Source: Pyrinomonadaceae bacterium MAG19_C2-C3
GTDB taxonomy: Bacteria; Acidobacteriota; Blastocatellia; Pyrinomonadales; Pyrinomonadaceae
Assembly: GCA_024330265.1 (NCBI GenBank)
Contig: JANDLT010000016.1
Span: forward strand, 23,175 to 87,174
DNA length: 64,000 bases
Reading direction: 5' to 3'
Shown here: one piece after another, positions 56,578-64,000 of the stretch
How positions within the stretch are numbered: the first letter of the stretch is position 1
Layout: each line of letters begins with the position of its first letter
Made by a program: the position numbers and the translations under genes
Notes under the pieces: generated by a model
The model's input: only the letters and a program-made list of their open reading frames with translations
The model's database searches: none
What the model was told of the DNA's origin: nothing

Positions 56578-59322
56578 ATGAAATCGTTCGAGATGTCCGA
56601 TTACAACTTGGCGGCGCGCCTCTACTGGTGGCTGATGATGACGTTGGGAGTGGCGGCGTTCGCGTGGAGTTTGTACGCGAGTGTGACTTTGTGGACGCTC
56701 TCAAACGGCTTGTCGCTCGTCGCTCTGGCGGGCGGCGTCGTGCTTTCGAGTTTGCATCCGGTTCGCATTCCGCATCGTCAGGAAAGCGTGACGGCGGCGG
56801 ATGTGTTCGTGTTTCTCGGCGCGATGATGCTCGGCGTTCCGGCGGCGGTGATGCTCGCCGGACTCGATTCCGCCGTCGGTTCGTTGCGTGGTTCGCGGCG
56901 CGTCACGACCTTGCTTGCCGCCCCTGCATTGGCTTCCATCGCCGGACTCATCGCCGGAAAAGTTTTCTACCTGACGCTCGCCGCTTACGCGGGGGGCAAC
57001 ATTGCTTCGTACCCGCTCGGCACAACGCCCGTTCCGTTAAGTGCTTTGACCCTCGCCGTCGTTGCGATGGGCTTCACACTTTACATTTTCAACACGGGTT
57101 TAATCGCCGGACTGCACGCCCTCAAGAGTCGTCTTCCGGTGTGGCAGTTCTGGCGCGACAATTATCTGTGGACTTCGCTTTCATTCTTCGCCGCCGCCCT
57201 CGCCGCGTTGTTCGTTCATCAGGCAATAGTCAATTTCGGACCCCTTCAAGTCGTGCTTGGTGTTGCCATCGTCGCCGCGACGTTTGCGACGTACCGCGTC
57301 TATTTCGAGCGTGTGGATGAACAGACGCGCCACGCCGCCGAGATGAGCCGCCTTCACTTAGCGACCGTCGAAGCACTGGCGACTGCGATTGACGCGAAAG
57401 ATCAAACCTCACATTTCCACGTTCGCCGCGTTCAACTCTACGCCGCCGAGATGGGCAAGTTGTTCGATTTGAAACCGGACGAACTTGAAGCTTTGGACGC
57501 CGGAGCTTTACTCCACGACATCGGCAAACTCGCCGTCCCCGACTATATCTTGAACAAGCCCGGCGAATTGACCGCCGCCGAATTCGAGCGGATGAAGATT
57601 CACACGAAAGTCGGAGCGCAGATTTTAGAGCGCGTAGGCTTTCCCTATCCGGTCGTCCCCGTCGTGCTTCATCACCATGAAAGGTGGGACGGGCGCGGTT
57701 ATCCGCACGGTTTGCGCGGCGAACAGATTCCCTTGACGGCGCGCCTTCTCGCGGTCGTTGATGCGTTCGACACGGTGCGCGAAGAACGCCCGTATCGTCG
57801 CGCACTGTCGCGCACCGAAGCGAGTTCGCTGTTGCAACGCGGAGCGGGCAGCCACTTCGACCCGCAAGTCGTCGAAACTTTCTTGAACAATTTAGACCGT
57901 TTTGACGTGAGCGTCGCCGCCAAGAATCTCGATTGTTACAGCGCGATTGAAGCGGGCGATGTGCGCGAAATCGTCGAAACGGAAATTGATAATGCGAAGC
58001 TTGAAATCGTGCCTGACACCGCACTTGAGATCTTACCGCGCGAAGTTCCAACGGCGATGACGGAAAGGTATGAGGATGTGTCGCAGGCTTCACACGCGAT
58101 AGCCCGCCAGTCGCAGATTCGCGGCGGCGATAACATCGACAGCGTGACCGACAATCTGCCGAGTGCGTCAAACGTCCTTGGCGGTCGGCGCGTCGTCTCG
58201 CGGATGATGCAAACGCCGCCTGTACGCAGCGCGGGTGTCGTGCCGTCGTACCTCGACCAAATCCGCGACGCGCACCGCGAAGCCCACGCCCTTTATGAAA
58301 TCGCGCGCACGTTCGGTTCATCGCTCGACTTGCAAGACATCGTTTCGATTATCGTCAACAAGGTCGGCAACGTCGTACCGTTCGACACCTGCGCGGTCTA
58401 TCTCTATGACGAACAAAGCCAGACGGCGACCGTCGCGCACGCCGCCGGACGTTATGCCGATGTTCTGAAAAGCCACATCGTCACCTCCGGCGAAGGCATC
58501 ACCGGCTTTGTTCTCGCCAATCGTCACGCGGTCAAAGGTTCGACCGGACACGTTGACCCGATGCTCGATTGGCGCGACGTGGCGTTGCCCGCCGGAACGC
58601 GCTTTGAAAGCGTCATGGCTCTGCCGCTCGTGCGCGGCGAGCAGTTAATCGGCGCACTCGCTGTCTATTCGTTCACCGCCGAAGCCTACACCGAAGACCA
58701 CTTGCGCTTGCTCGAAACCGTGACGCGCCTTGCGAGTGACGCGCTGGGGAACGCGATGCACCACGCCGAAATCGAATCGAACGCTCTGACCGATTCGCTG
58801 ACCGGCTTGCCCAACTCGCGCGCCCTTCACGTTCGCTTTGAAGAAGAATCCGCACGCGCACGGCGCACGGGCGGCAGCTTCCAAGTCGTGATGCTCGACC
58901 TCGACGATTTCAAGAAAGTCAACGACACTTTCGGTCATAAAATCGGCGATTTGTTATTGCGCGAAATCTCCGGCGTGCTTAGTACGCAGATGCGCGAATA
59001 CGATTTCCTCGCGCGTTACGCGGGCGATGAATTCGTCGCCATCGTGCAGGACATGGACATCGTGCAGATTAACGAACTGCGTCGCCGCATAGAGCGCGCC
59101 GTCCACGACTTCAGCCTTCACGTTCGCGGCGACGCACGCGCCCGCGTCGGCATCAGCATCGGCGCGGCACGCTTCCCATCCGACGGCGACACGCTCGACA
59201 ATTTACTCGTCGCCGCCGACGCCGCGATGTACCACCAGAAATCACACCACAAACAGGGTCGCCCGACCGAAGCCGCCATCACCCTCGATGCCAGCGACCT
59301 CGCCTCGACAGCAATCAATTAA
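56578..59322 (+). CDS. Membrane HD-GYP / GAF / GGDEF cyclic-di-GMP protein
   Basis: 914 residues. ~10-225: about seven membrane helices (MASE-like sensor). ~255-440: HD-GYP phosphodiesterase with HDIGKL at ~311 and HHHERWDGRGYP at ~364. ~570-730: GAF domain. ~740-905: GGDEF diguanylate cyclase with TDSLTGLPNSRALHVRF and signature ARYAGDEFVAIV, so AGDEF in place of GGDEF, a variant known in some active cyclases. An HD-GYP before a GGDEF in one chain could both break and make c-di-GMP. The end overlaps the start of the CAGRAGY hairpin at 59320. No ribosome site stronger than CACGGAG is seen. Confidence 0.92.
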   Translation: MKSFEMSDYNLAARLYWWLMMTLGVAAFAWSLYASVTLWTLSNGLSLVALAGGVVLSSLHPVRIPHRQESVTAADVFVFLGAMMLGVPAAVMLAGLDSAVGSLRGSRRVTTLLAAPALASIAGLIAGKVFYLTLAAYAGGNIASYPLGTTPVPLSALTLAVVAMGFTLYIFNTGLIAGLHALKSRLPVWQFWRDNYLWTSLSFFAAALAALFVHQAIVNFGPLQVVLGVAIVAATFATYRVYFERVDEQTRHAAEMSRLHLATVEALATAIDAKDQTSHFHVRRVQLYAAEMGKLFDLKPDELEALDAGALLHDIGKLAVPDYILNKPGELTAAEFERMKIHTKVGAQILERVGFPYPVVPVVLHHHERWDGRGYPHGLRGEQIPLTARLLAVVDAFDTVREERPYRRALSRTEASSLLQRGAGSHFDPQVVETFLNNLDRFDVSVAAKNLDCYSAIEAGDVREIVETEIDNAKLEIVPDTALEILPREVPTAMTERYEDVSQASHAIARQSQIRGGDNIDSVTDNLPSASNVLGGRRVVSRMMQTPPVRSAGVVPSYLDQIRDAHREAHALYEIARTFGSSLDLQDIVSIIVNKVGNVVPFDTCAVYLYDEQSQTATVAHAAGRYADVLKSHIVTSGEGITGFVLANRHAVKGSTGHVDPMLDWRDVALPAGTRFESVMALPLVRGEQLIGALAVYSFTAEAYTEDHLRLLETVTRLASDALGNAMHHAEIESNALTDSLTGLPNSRALHVRFEEESARARRTGGSFQVVMLDLDDFKKVNDTFGHKIGDLLLREISGVLSTQMREYDFLARYAGDEFVAIVQDMDIVQINELRRRIERAVHDFSLHVRGDARARVGISIGAARFPSDGDTLDNLLVAADAAMYHQKSHHKQGRPTEAAITLDASDLASTAIN

Positions 59323-59420
59323 AGCAGGAGCCAGAAGTCAGGAGCCAGTAGCCAGAATGAAGGCAGGAAGAATGTGTTTTATTCTGTCTCCTGACTTCTG
59401 GCTTCTGGCTTCTTCTTCTT
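59320..59420. repeat. CAGRAGY-heptamer hairpin after the HD-GYP gene
   Basis: Left arm AAGCAGGAGCCAGAAGTCAG and on to 59358; right arm ATTCTGTCTCCTGACTTCTG and on to 59420. Imperfect; pairing can slide by one 7-nt unit. The upstream TAA is the edge of the left arm. Same family as 35902. Confidence 0.85.
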
Positions 59421-59452
59421 GACTTTCCCCCGCGCATCCCTTTCAATCATAG

Positions 59453-59499
59453 AAGGGCGCGGCATCGGCGTGTTCCGATGCCGCGCCCTTGATGTTTTT
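59453..59499 (+). terminator. Intrinsic terminator after the HD-GYP gene
   Basis: 16-bp perfect stem (AAGGGCGCGGCATCGG; 59453-59468 with 59475-59490), 6-nt loop, then GATGTTTTT. It separates the HD-GYP transcript from the kinase operon. Confidence 0.92.
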
Positions 59500-59614
59500 G
59501 CCCGCCTTATTCAATCGGTTGAATCTCCCCTGTACAACTTCGATTGCCTTTTTACAAATTCAGAATTTGATTTACTGTGATTGCGTTCGCACGTATCTTT
59601 TTAAGTGAACTTTG

Positions 59615-61759
59615 ATGACCGAAACCCCTCGCTCTAATGCGTCGTTTTCAACTGTGCTGGTCGTGGATGCCGACACGACGGCGCGTGCGCGTTTGCAGCG
59701 TCTTTTAGAATCGACGGGATATCGCGTGCTGGTGGCGGGCGATGCGACCGGGGCTTTGCGACTCGTTCACGCCGATACCTGCGACCTTATTTTTCTCGAC
59801 ACCGAACTACCGGGCGTTGACGGACTCGCGTTGTGTCGCCTGTTGCGTTCGAGTCCGGTGATTTCCGCCCGTGCGACAAATCAAAACTCGCGCGTGCCGA
59901 TTATCGTTATTGCCCACGCCGCCAACGAACAGAAACAGGTCGAAGCCTTCGCTTCGGGGGCGGATGATTTCATTGTCAAGACTTCGCCCGCCGGAGAAAT
60001 CTTGGCGCGTATGAACGGACTTCTCGAAGCCGCGACGCGCGAAGGACACCTCGCCGGAACGAATCGTGAACTCGCTTTCCTCGCGGACTTGGGACGCAGT
60101 TTGCTTCACACGCTCGAACCCGTACAAGTCGCCAGACAAGTCGCGGGGGCGACGTTCGCCGCGATGAACGCCGCCCTGTGCGCCGTCGTCCTTCGTGACG
60201 ATGCGCCCAATAATGCGCCCAATAATGCGCCCGATACGGAAGGGATTGTCGCCGTGTTCGACCGCGAAGGCAGCCTCGAAGGTGCAAACTTGATTGACCT
60301 TGAGCTTTACGCGAAGTGGCACGCGGTGGCGGCGTCCGAAGTCACGGATGAGGGAGGGAAGGTCAGCGAACGATTCTCCGAACGGTTCACCGAACAAGCG
60401 CGCTTTATCATCAAGGACAATCGGCACACGTTGGAATTTGCCGCCGCGCTTCGTTTCGGCAATCGCACGCACGGCGCGCTCATCGTCGCCTTTGACCGCG
60501 AAGAAGATTTCACGGACAGCGAAGAACGCCTTGCCGAAGCCGCCGCGCAGGTCGCCGCCCTCGCCGCGCACATCTCATCTCTGTACGTCGAAACCGCGCG
60601 TCAAGCCGATTACCTCGCGGCGGAAGTCGAGAGACGGACGGCGGAAATCGAGCGCGGTCGCCGTTTCACCGAAGCGATTATAGACAGCCTTCCCATTTCG
60701 CTCTATGCGATTGATTTGGACTACAACATCGTCGCGTGGAATCGCAATCGTGAACTCGGCACACAAGGCATTCCGCGCGTGGATGCTATCGGGCGCAATA
60801 TCTTTGAGGTCTTGACGCGCCAACCGCGCCGCGTGCTTGAACGGGAATTTGCGCGTGCCTTTTCAAACGCCGCCATCGAACGTATCGAACAAACGACGAT
60901 TGACGAGAACGGCGCGACGAAGCATTGGCTGGTGAGCAAGATTCCGATGCGCGCCGATGAAACCGGAAACGTCTCACATGTCATCACGGTCGGCGAAGAT
61001 ACGACGGCGCGCGTCGAAGCCAATCGCGCGGTCGCGCGGGCGGAAAAGCTCGCCGCCGTCGGGCGTCTCGCCGCCGGAGTCGTGCATGAAATCAACAATC
61101 CTCTGGCGACGATTTCGGCGTGTGCTGAAGCTCTGGAATCGCGCGTGCTGGAAGGTTCGTTCGGAGAGTCGAAGGAAGTGGATGACTTGCGCGAATACCT
61201 TGGCTTGATTCGCAGTGAAGCTTTCCGTTGTAAATCAATCACAAACGGCTTGCTGGACTTCTCGCGTATGCGCGCCGGAGAGCATCGTCCGGTTTCGGTG
61301 AAAGCGATTCTAGAATCCGCCGCGCGGCTTCTGATGCACCAACAACGCGGGCGCAACATCGAAATCGTAACCGAAGCACCGGAAGATTTACCGTTCCTTT
61401 CCGGCGATGAAGGTCAACTTCAACAGGCTGTCATCGCGCTTTCGACCAACGCGATTGACGCGATGCCGGAAGGCGGCAAATTAATTCTTCGCGCACGCGA
61501 AAGCACACTGAAAAACAGGCGGACAAACATCATCGTCGAAGTCAGCGATACGGGCATCGGCATCGCTCCCGAAAACATGCCGAAAATCTTCGACCCGTTC
61601 TATACGACGAAAGAAATCGGTCAGGGAACGGGACTCGGACTCGCGGTTTGTTATGGTATCGTTACCGAGCATGGCGGGCGCATCGTGGTTGAATCCGCCA
61701 CCGGACGCGGCACGACCTTCACTATCACACTGCCCGTCACACCTGCCGGAAACCCTTAG
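59615..61759 (+). CDS. Hybrid sensor histidine kinase (REC-GAF-PAS-HisKA-HATPase)
   Basis: 714 residues from the ATG at 59615 (a TTG just before is also possible). ~13-135: receiver domain, with phospho-Asp in DLIFLDTELPGVDG and Lys in FIVKTSP (Pro usual after Lys is replaced). ~150-330: GAF-like region with a Gln/Pro repeat (APNNAPNNAPD). ~350-470: PAS (DSLPISLYAIDLDYNIVAWN). His in AAGVVHEINNPLATI (~491). N-box and G-box in LSTNAIDAMPEGG, DTGIGIAPENMPK and GQGTGLGLAVCYGIV. No membrane helix, so it senses a cytoplasmic signal. Cognate of the NtrC-type regulator 22 nt downstream. Confidence 0.92.
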   Translation: MTETPRSNASFSTVLVVDADTTARARLQRLLESTGYRVLVAGDATGALRLVHADTCDLIFLDTELPGVDGLALCRLLRSSPVISARATNQNSRVPIIVIAHAANEQKQVEAFASGADDFIVKTSPAGEILARMNGLLEAATREGHLAGTNRELAFLADLGRSLLHTLEPVQVARQVAGATFAAMNAALCAVVLRDDAPNNAPNNAPDTEGIVAVFDREGSLEGANLIDLELYAKWHAVAASEVTDEGGKVSERFSERFTEQARFIIKDNRHTLEFAAALRFGNRTHGALIVAFDREEDFTDSEERLAEAAAQVAALAAHISSLYVETARQADYLAAEVERRTAEIERGRRFTEAIIDSLPISLYAIDLDYNIVAWNRNRELGTQGIPRVDAIGRNIFEVLTRQPRRVLEREFARAFSNAAIERIEQTTIDENGATKHWLVSKIPMRADETGNVSHVITVGEDTTARVEANRAVARAEKLAAVGRLAAGVVHEINNPLATISACAEALESRVLEGSFGESKEVDDLREYLGLIRSEAFRCKSITNGLLDFSRMRAGEHRPVSVKAILESAARLLMHQQRGRNIEIVTEAPEDLPFLSGDEGQLQQAVIALSTNAIDAMPEGGKLILRARESTLKNRRTNIIVEVSDTGIGIAPENMPKIFDPFYTTKEIGQGTGLGLAVCYGIVTEHGGRIVVESATGRGTTFTITLPVTPAGNP

Positions 61760-61781
61760 AAAGTGCGGAGAAACTTAAACC

Positions 61782-63251
61782 TTGAGCGACACTCAACCCA
61801 CACGTCCCATTAAAATTTTAATCGTCGAAGACGAAGCGAATCTGCGCCTCGTTTTGCAAAAAGAGTTGGAGCGTCTCGGTCATCAAGTCCAATCGGCGGG
61901 CGAAGGCGAAGCCGCGCTCAAGATGTTGGAAGAAGCGGCGGTTGATGTAATCCTGACCGACATCAACATGCCGCGCATGGACGGGATGCAGCTTCTGAAG
62001 CGCGTGCGCGAACGCGCCAACCCGCCGGAAGTCATCATGCTCACCGGCTTTGCGACCGTTGATACGGCGGTCGCGGCGATGAAATTTGGTGCTTACGATT
62101 ATCTCTCGAAGCCTTACCGTATCGGTGAACTCGATGCGCTCGTGAGGCAGGCGGCGGAGAAGCGAAAGCTTCGCGTTGAAAATTCCCGACTCAAACAACA
62201 GATTGCGCGTGAACGCGGCGCGCCCGACATCGTGGCGCATTCGCCCGCGATGCGCGAAGCTTTGCGCCTTGTCTCGCGCGTCGCCCCGTCGGATGCTTCG
62301 GTGTTAATCGCGGGCGAATCGGGAACGGGCAAGGAACTCATCGCGCAGGCTGTGCATCGTTTAAGCCAGCGCGCCGATGCGTCATTCGTTGATTTGAATT
62401 GCGCCGCCGTACAGGAAACCCTTATTGAGTCGGAACTTTTCGGTTATGAAGCCGGAGCGTTTTCGGGGGCGAAGAATCGCAAGCTGGGATTGTTTGAACT
62501 TGCCGACGGCGGCACGATTTTCCTCGATGAAGTCACGGAGATGCCCGCGCAACTTCAATCGAAACTTTTGCGCGCGATTGAGACGCGCTCGTTTTACCGC
62601 GTCGGCGGCGTGCGTAAAGTTCAGGTTGACGTTCGCATCGTCGCGGCGACGAACCGCGATTTGAAGCGCATCATCGCGGACGAAAGTTTTCGTTCCGATT
62701 TGCTGTATCGCATCAACGGATTCCAGATTGATTTGCCGCCGCTTCGCGCGCGTCCCGAAGACATCGAACCTCTGACGCACCACCTCTTAAAAAGCCTCGC
62801 GGCGGAACACATCGAAATCACACCCGAAGCGATGACGCGCCTTCAGGCTTACGACTTTCCCGGTAACGTCCGCCAACTGCGAAACTGTCTTGAACGCGCC
62901 GTGATTTTAGCGAACGACAACCGCATCACGACCGCCGAACTGCCGCCCGAAATCGCCCGCCCCGAAGCCGTCGGCTATGCAACTTATAATGCGGCTTACA
63001 CCGGATATGCGAACGCCGGTGTAAGTAACGGCGGCGCGCAGACTTCCGCCGCTTCATCGAATACAACGGGGTCATCCAACGCCGATGTCGCGGGCGTGCC
63101 GCCGCCTCTGCGTGAAGTCGAACGACAACAAATCTTGCAAGCTCTCGAACAAACCAACTGGCATCGCGGCAAGACTGCGGACATGCTCGGCATCTCGCCT
63201 TCGACGCTCTATCGCCGCCTGCGCGATTACAATCTCGAACGTCGCCCGTAA
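61782..63251 (+). CDS. NtrC-family sigma-54-dependent response regulator
   Basis: 489 residues, TTG start after GGAG. Receiver with phospho-Asp60 (VDVILTDINMPRMDG). AAA+ domain with Walker A GESGTGKE at 178, the sigma-54 contact loop GAFSGA at 225-230 (Ser for the usual Thr of GAFTGA), Walker B GGTIFLDEV and arginine finger region FRSDLLYRI. A Ser/Asn/Ala-rich linker (QTSAASSNTTGSSN) leads to a Fis-type HTH (GKTADMLGISPSTLYRRLRD). It activates sigma-54 promoters when phosphorylated by the kinase before it. The GAFSGA change is confirmed by the codons at 62454-62471. Confidence 0.95.
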   Translation: MSDTQPTRPIKILIVEDEANLRLVLQKELERLGHQVQSAGEGEAALKMLEEAAVDVILTDINMPRMDGMQLLKRVRERANPPEVIMLTGFATVDTAVAAMKFGAYDYLSKPYRIGELDALVRQAAEKRKLRVENSRLKQQIARERGAPDIVAHSPAMREALRLVSRVAPSDASVLIAGESGTGKELIAQAVHRLSQRADASFVDLNCAAVQETLIESELFGYEAGAFSGAKNRKLGLFELADGGTIFLDEVTEMPAQLQSKLLRAIETRSFYRVGGVRKVQVDVRIVAATNRDLKRIIADESFRSDLLYRINGFQIDLPPLRARPEDIEPLTHHLLKSLAAEHIEITPEAMTRLQAYDFPGNVRQLRNCLERAVILANDNRITTAELPPEIARPEAVGYATYNAAYTGYANAGVSNGGAQTSAASSNTTGSSNADVAGVPPPLREVERQQILQALEQTNWHRGKTADMLGISPSTLYRRLRDYNLERRP

Positions 63252-63280
63252 AACACGGAACATACTCAAAGCTAAAATGG

Positions 63281-63319
63281 CAACGCGGCTAGCAACATCA
63301 AAAGTTGTTAGCCGCGTTG
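63281..63319 (+). terminator. Stem-loop after the regulator gene
   Basis: CAACGCGGCTAGCAAC (63281-63296) pairs with 63304-63319 over 16 positions with one G-T wobble; loop 7 nt. No T-run follows, so either a weak terminator or, on the minus strand, the end of the gene at 63379. Confidence 0.65.
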
Positions 63320-63378
63320 TCCGTGCGAAAGAAGAGTCGTATCGGGAAGAATAAACTGCTATTCCCTTTTGCGTAGCA

Positions 63379-63951
63379 TCAGTCAATAATTTCAGGATGC
63401 TTTTCTTTAACCTTTTCAAGGTAACGAGACACTTTATTTGAGAACACAAAATCGCGTTTGGTGCTTAACTTGAGAAGGTGCTTATAAGCTTTAACATAGT
63501 CGTGGGTCGTGTAATAGAATTGACCTAAAGTAAAGTCCGCATAAACCCCGTAATCGGTGTCGCCGAAATCTAATCCAAATTGCGCTATCGTTTGTAGTTC
63601 GCTGAAATCGTTGATGAGGTTTGTACCTGAGAAGAATGAAGAGGCATTACCACTGGATGCGATAAACTGATACGCACTCATATCTTTGTTGGTGACTGGC
63701 TGCTTGACCTTCACGATTAACAATTTGGATTGAACCTTCTCCTTACGGTCTAAATTATAGAAGACGGCTTGAAACGTATAAACGCCCGGCTCCGGCAGCA
63801 TCCTGCCGAGATTTACCGTTAGCACCTCTTGGCTTCGTACTTTCTCGCCGGGGTTGATTTCAGTAGGACTGACCGCCATCCGCGCGAAATCTGTGGTTAG
63901 TTGTAATCGCTTCGGCGCATCAGCACCGTCCTTACTAACGTACACCTCTAA
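63379..63951 (-). pseudogene. 5'-truncated gene of unknown function at an insertion site
   Basis: About 188 residues are left, GTG at 63945 being only an internal codon; upstream the same frame reads PNTLLEVYVSKDGADA, with no start, and meets TAA within the IS-like end. The piece is beta-rich (VLTVNLGRMLPEPGVYTFQA, then VFYNLDRKEKVQSKLLIVKV) with a helical, TPR-like C-terminus (TLGQFYYTTHDYVKAYKHLL). It looks like the C-terminal part of a larger exported or surface protein. The break coincides with the IS-like sequence, so insertion has probably split the gene. Confidence 0.5.
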
Positions 63952-64000
63952 GAGGGTGTTTGGAAATTAAGTTTGGCATGGTCTGAGTCGTTTAAGCATG
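63952..64000. mobile_element. Possible left end of an IS5-type insertion sequence
   Basis: GAGGGTGTTTGGAAATTAAG at 63952 onward resembles the GAGGGTGTTT... terminal repeats of IS5-group elements and stands where the coding frame of the preceding gene breaks. TAA/CTAA just outside would be a fitting short target site. The element itself lies beyond the window, so the call rests on about 20 bp. Confidence 0.35.

Noticed and set aside
57230..58321. A 363-codon minus-strand frame inside the HD-GYP gene
   Set aside because: Arg/Ser-rich translation typical of antisense frames in GC-rich DNA; the plus-strand gene has clear domains.
10256..59420. CRISPR array made of the heptamer repeats
   Set aside because: Repeats are short tandem units in inverted arms, not direct repeats of 24-40 nt with unique spacers, and no cas gene is present.
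59807..60571. A 254-codon minus-strand frame inside the kinase gene
   Set aside because: Antisense shadow of receiver and GAF coding sequence; no family features.

Overview
The window reads as chromosomal DNA from a Gram-negative, free-living heterotroph. Evidence is the TonB-dependent receptor, several lipoproteins and many signal peptides. An acidobacterium of the Blastocatellia/Pyrinomonadaceae kind is my best guess, based on the DUF1844 gene, receptors with a carboxypeptidase-regulatory domain, secreted peptidases, and intergenic repeats of a style seen there. This is an inference; no rRNA or other marker in the window settles it.

Layout. 1-9580 is the distal end of a contractile phage-tail-like or contractile injection system operon: tube protein, LysM protein, gpD-like hub, gpV/gp5-like spike, gp25/W sheath initiator, a 1416-residue gpJ baseplate protein carrying a huge Ig/beta-helix N-terminus, gpI, then three unassigned fibre-like genes. 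No capsid, portal, terminase, integrase or AAA+ ATPase gene is seen, but the left edge cuts the operon. 9581-9879 is an AT-rich spacer with a 16-bp stem-loop, three iteron-like direct repeats and a cluster of DnaA-box-like sites. 9880-19566 holds a ComEA-like lipoprotein, a mannose-6-phosphate isomerase-type cupin, secreted proteins (one split by a frameshift), PEP carboxylase and a DUF3298 protein. 19609-28738 is a housekeeping block: tRNA-Leu, tig-clpP-clpX, gamma carbonic anhydrase, hisS, a Uma2 nuclease, aspS and a JAMM protease. 28822-40372 holds a membrane protein, a DUF885-like/PrcB fusion, an M48 protease behind a textbook sigma-54 promoter, mazG, DUF1844, an MBL hydrolase, ribF, an ABC1 kinase and a peroxiredoxin. 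40523-47766 (minus strand) has a TonB receptor, a BrnT toxin with a HicB-fold antitoxin, an M2 (ACE-like) and an M14 peptidase. 47959-55976 has a lipoprotein, a PilZ protein, two lactonase-like propellers, a CBM9-like protein and an S9 peptidase. 56158-63251 is a signalling block: a structured-RNA candidate, an HD-GYP/GAF/GGDEF protein, a REC-PAS histidine kinase and an NtrC-family sigma-54 activator. The right edge appears to enter an insertion sequence that cuts a gene.

How the genes work together. The secreted M48, M2, M14 and S9 peptidases, the TonB receptor and the propellers suggest scavenging of peptides and other macromolecules. The PilZ protein and the HD-GYP/GGDEF protein form a cyclic-di-GMP pair. 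The kinase and NtrC-like regulator sit 22 bp apart and probably form one two-component system; the sigma-54 promoter at 32352 is a possible target of this or another activator.

The most unusual feature of the whole window is a set of intergenic inverted repeats whose arms are built of about 7-bp units. There are ten copies in four sequence families that share one architecture. Several lie exactly between a stop codon and the next start codon and supply the last codons or the stop codon of the upstream gene.
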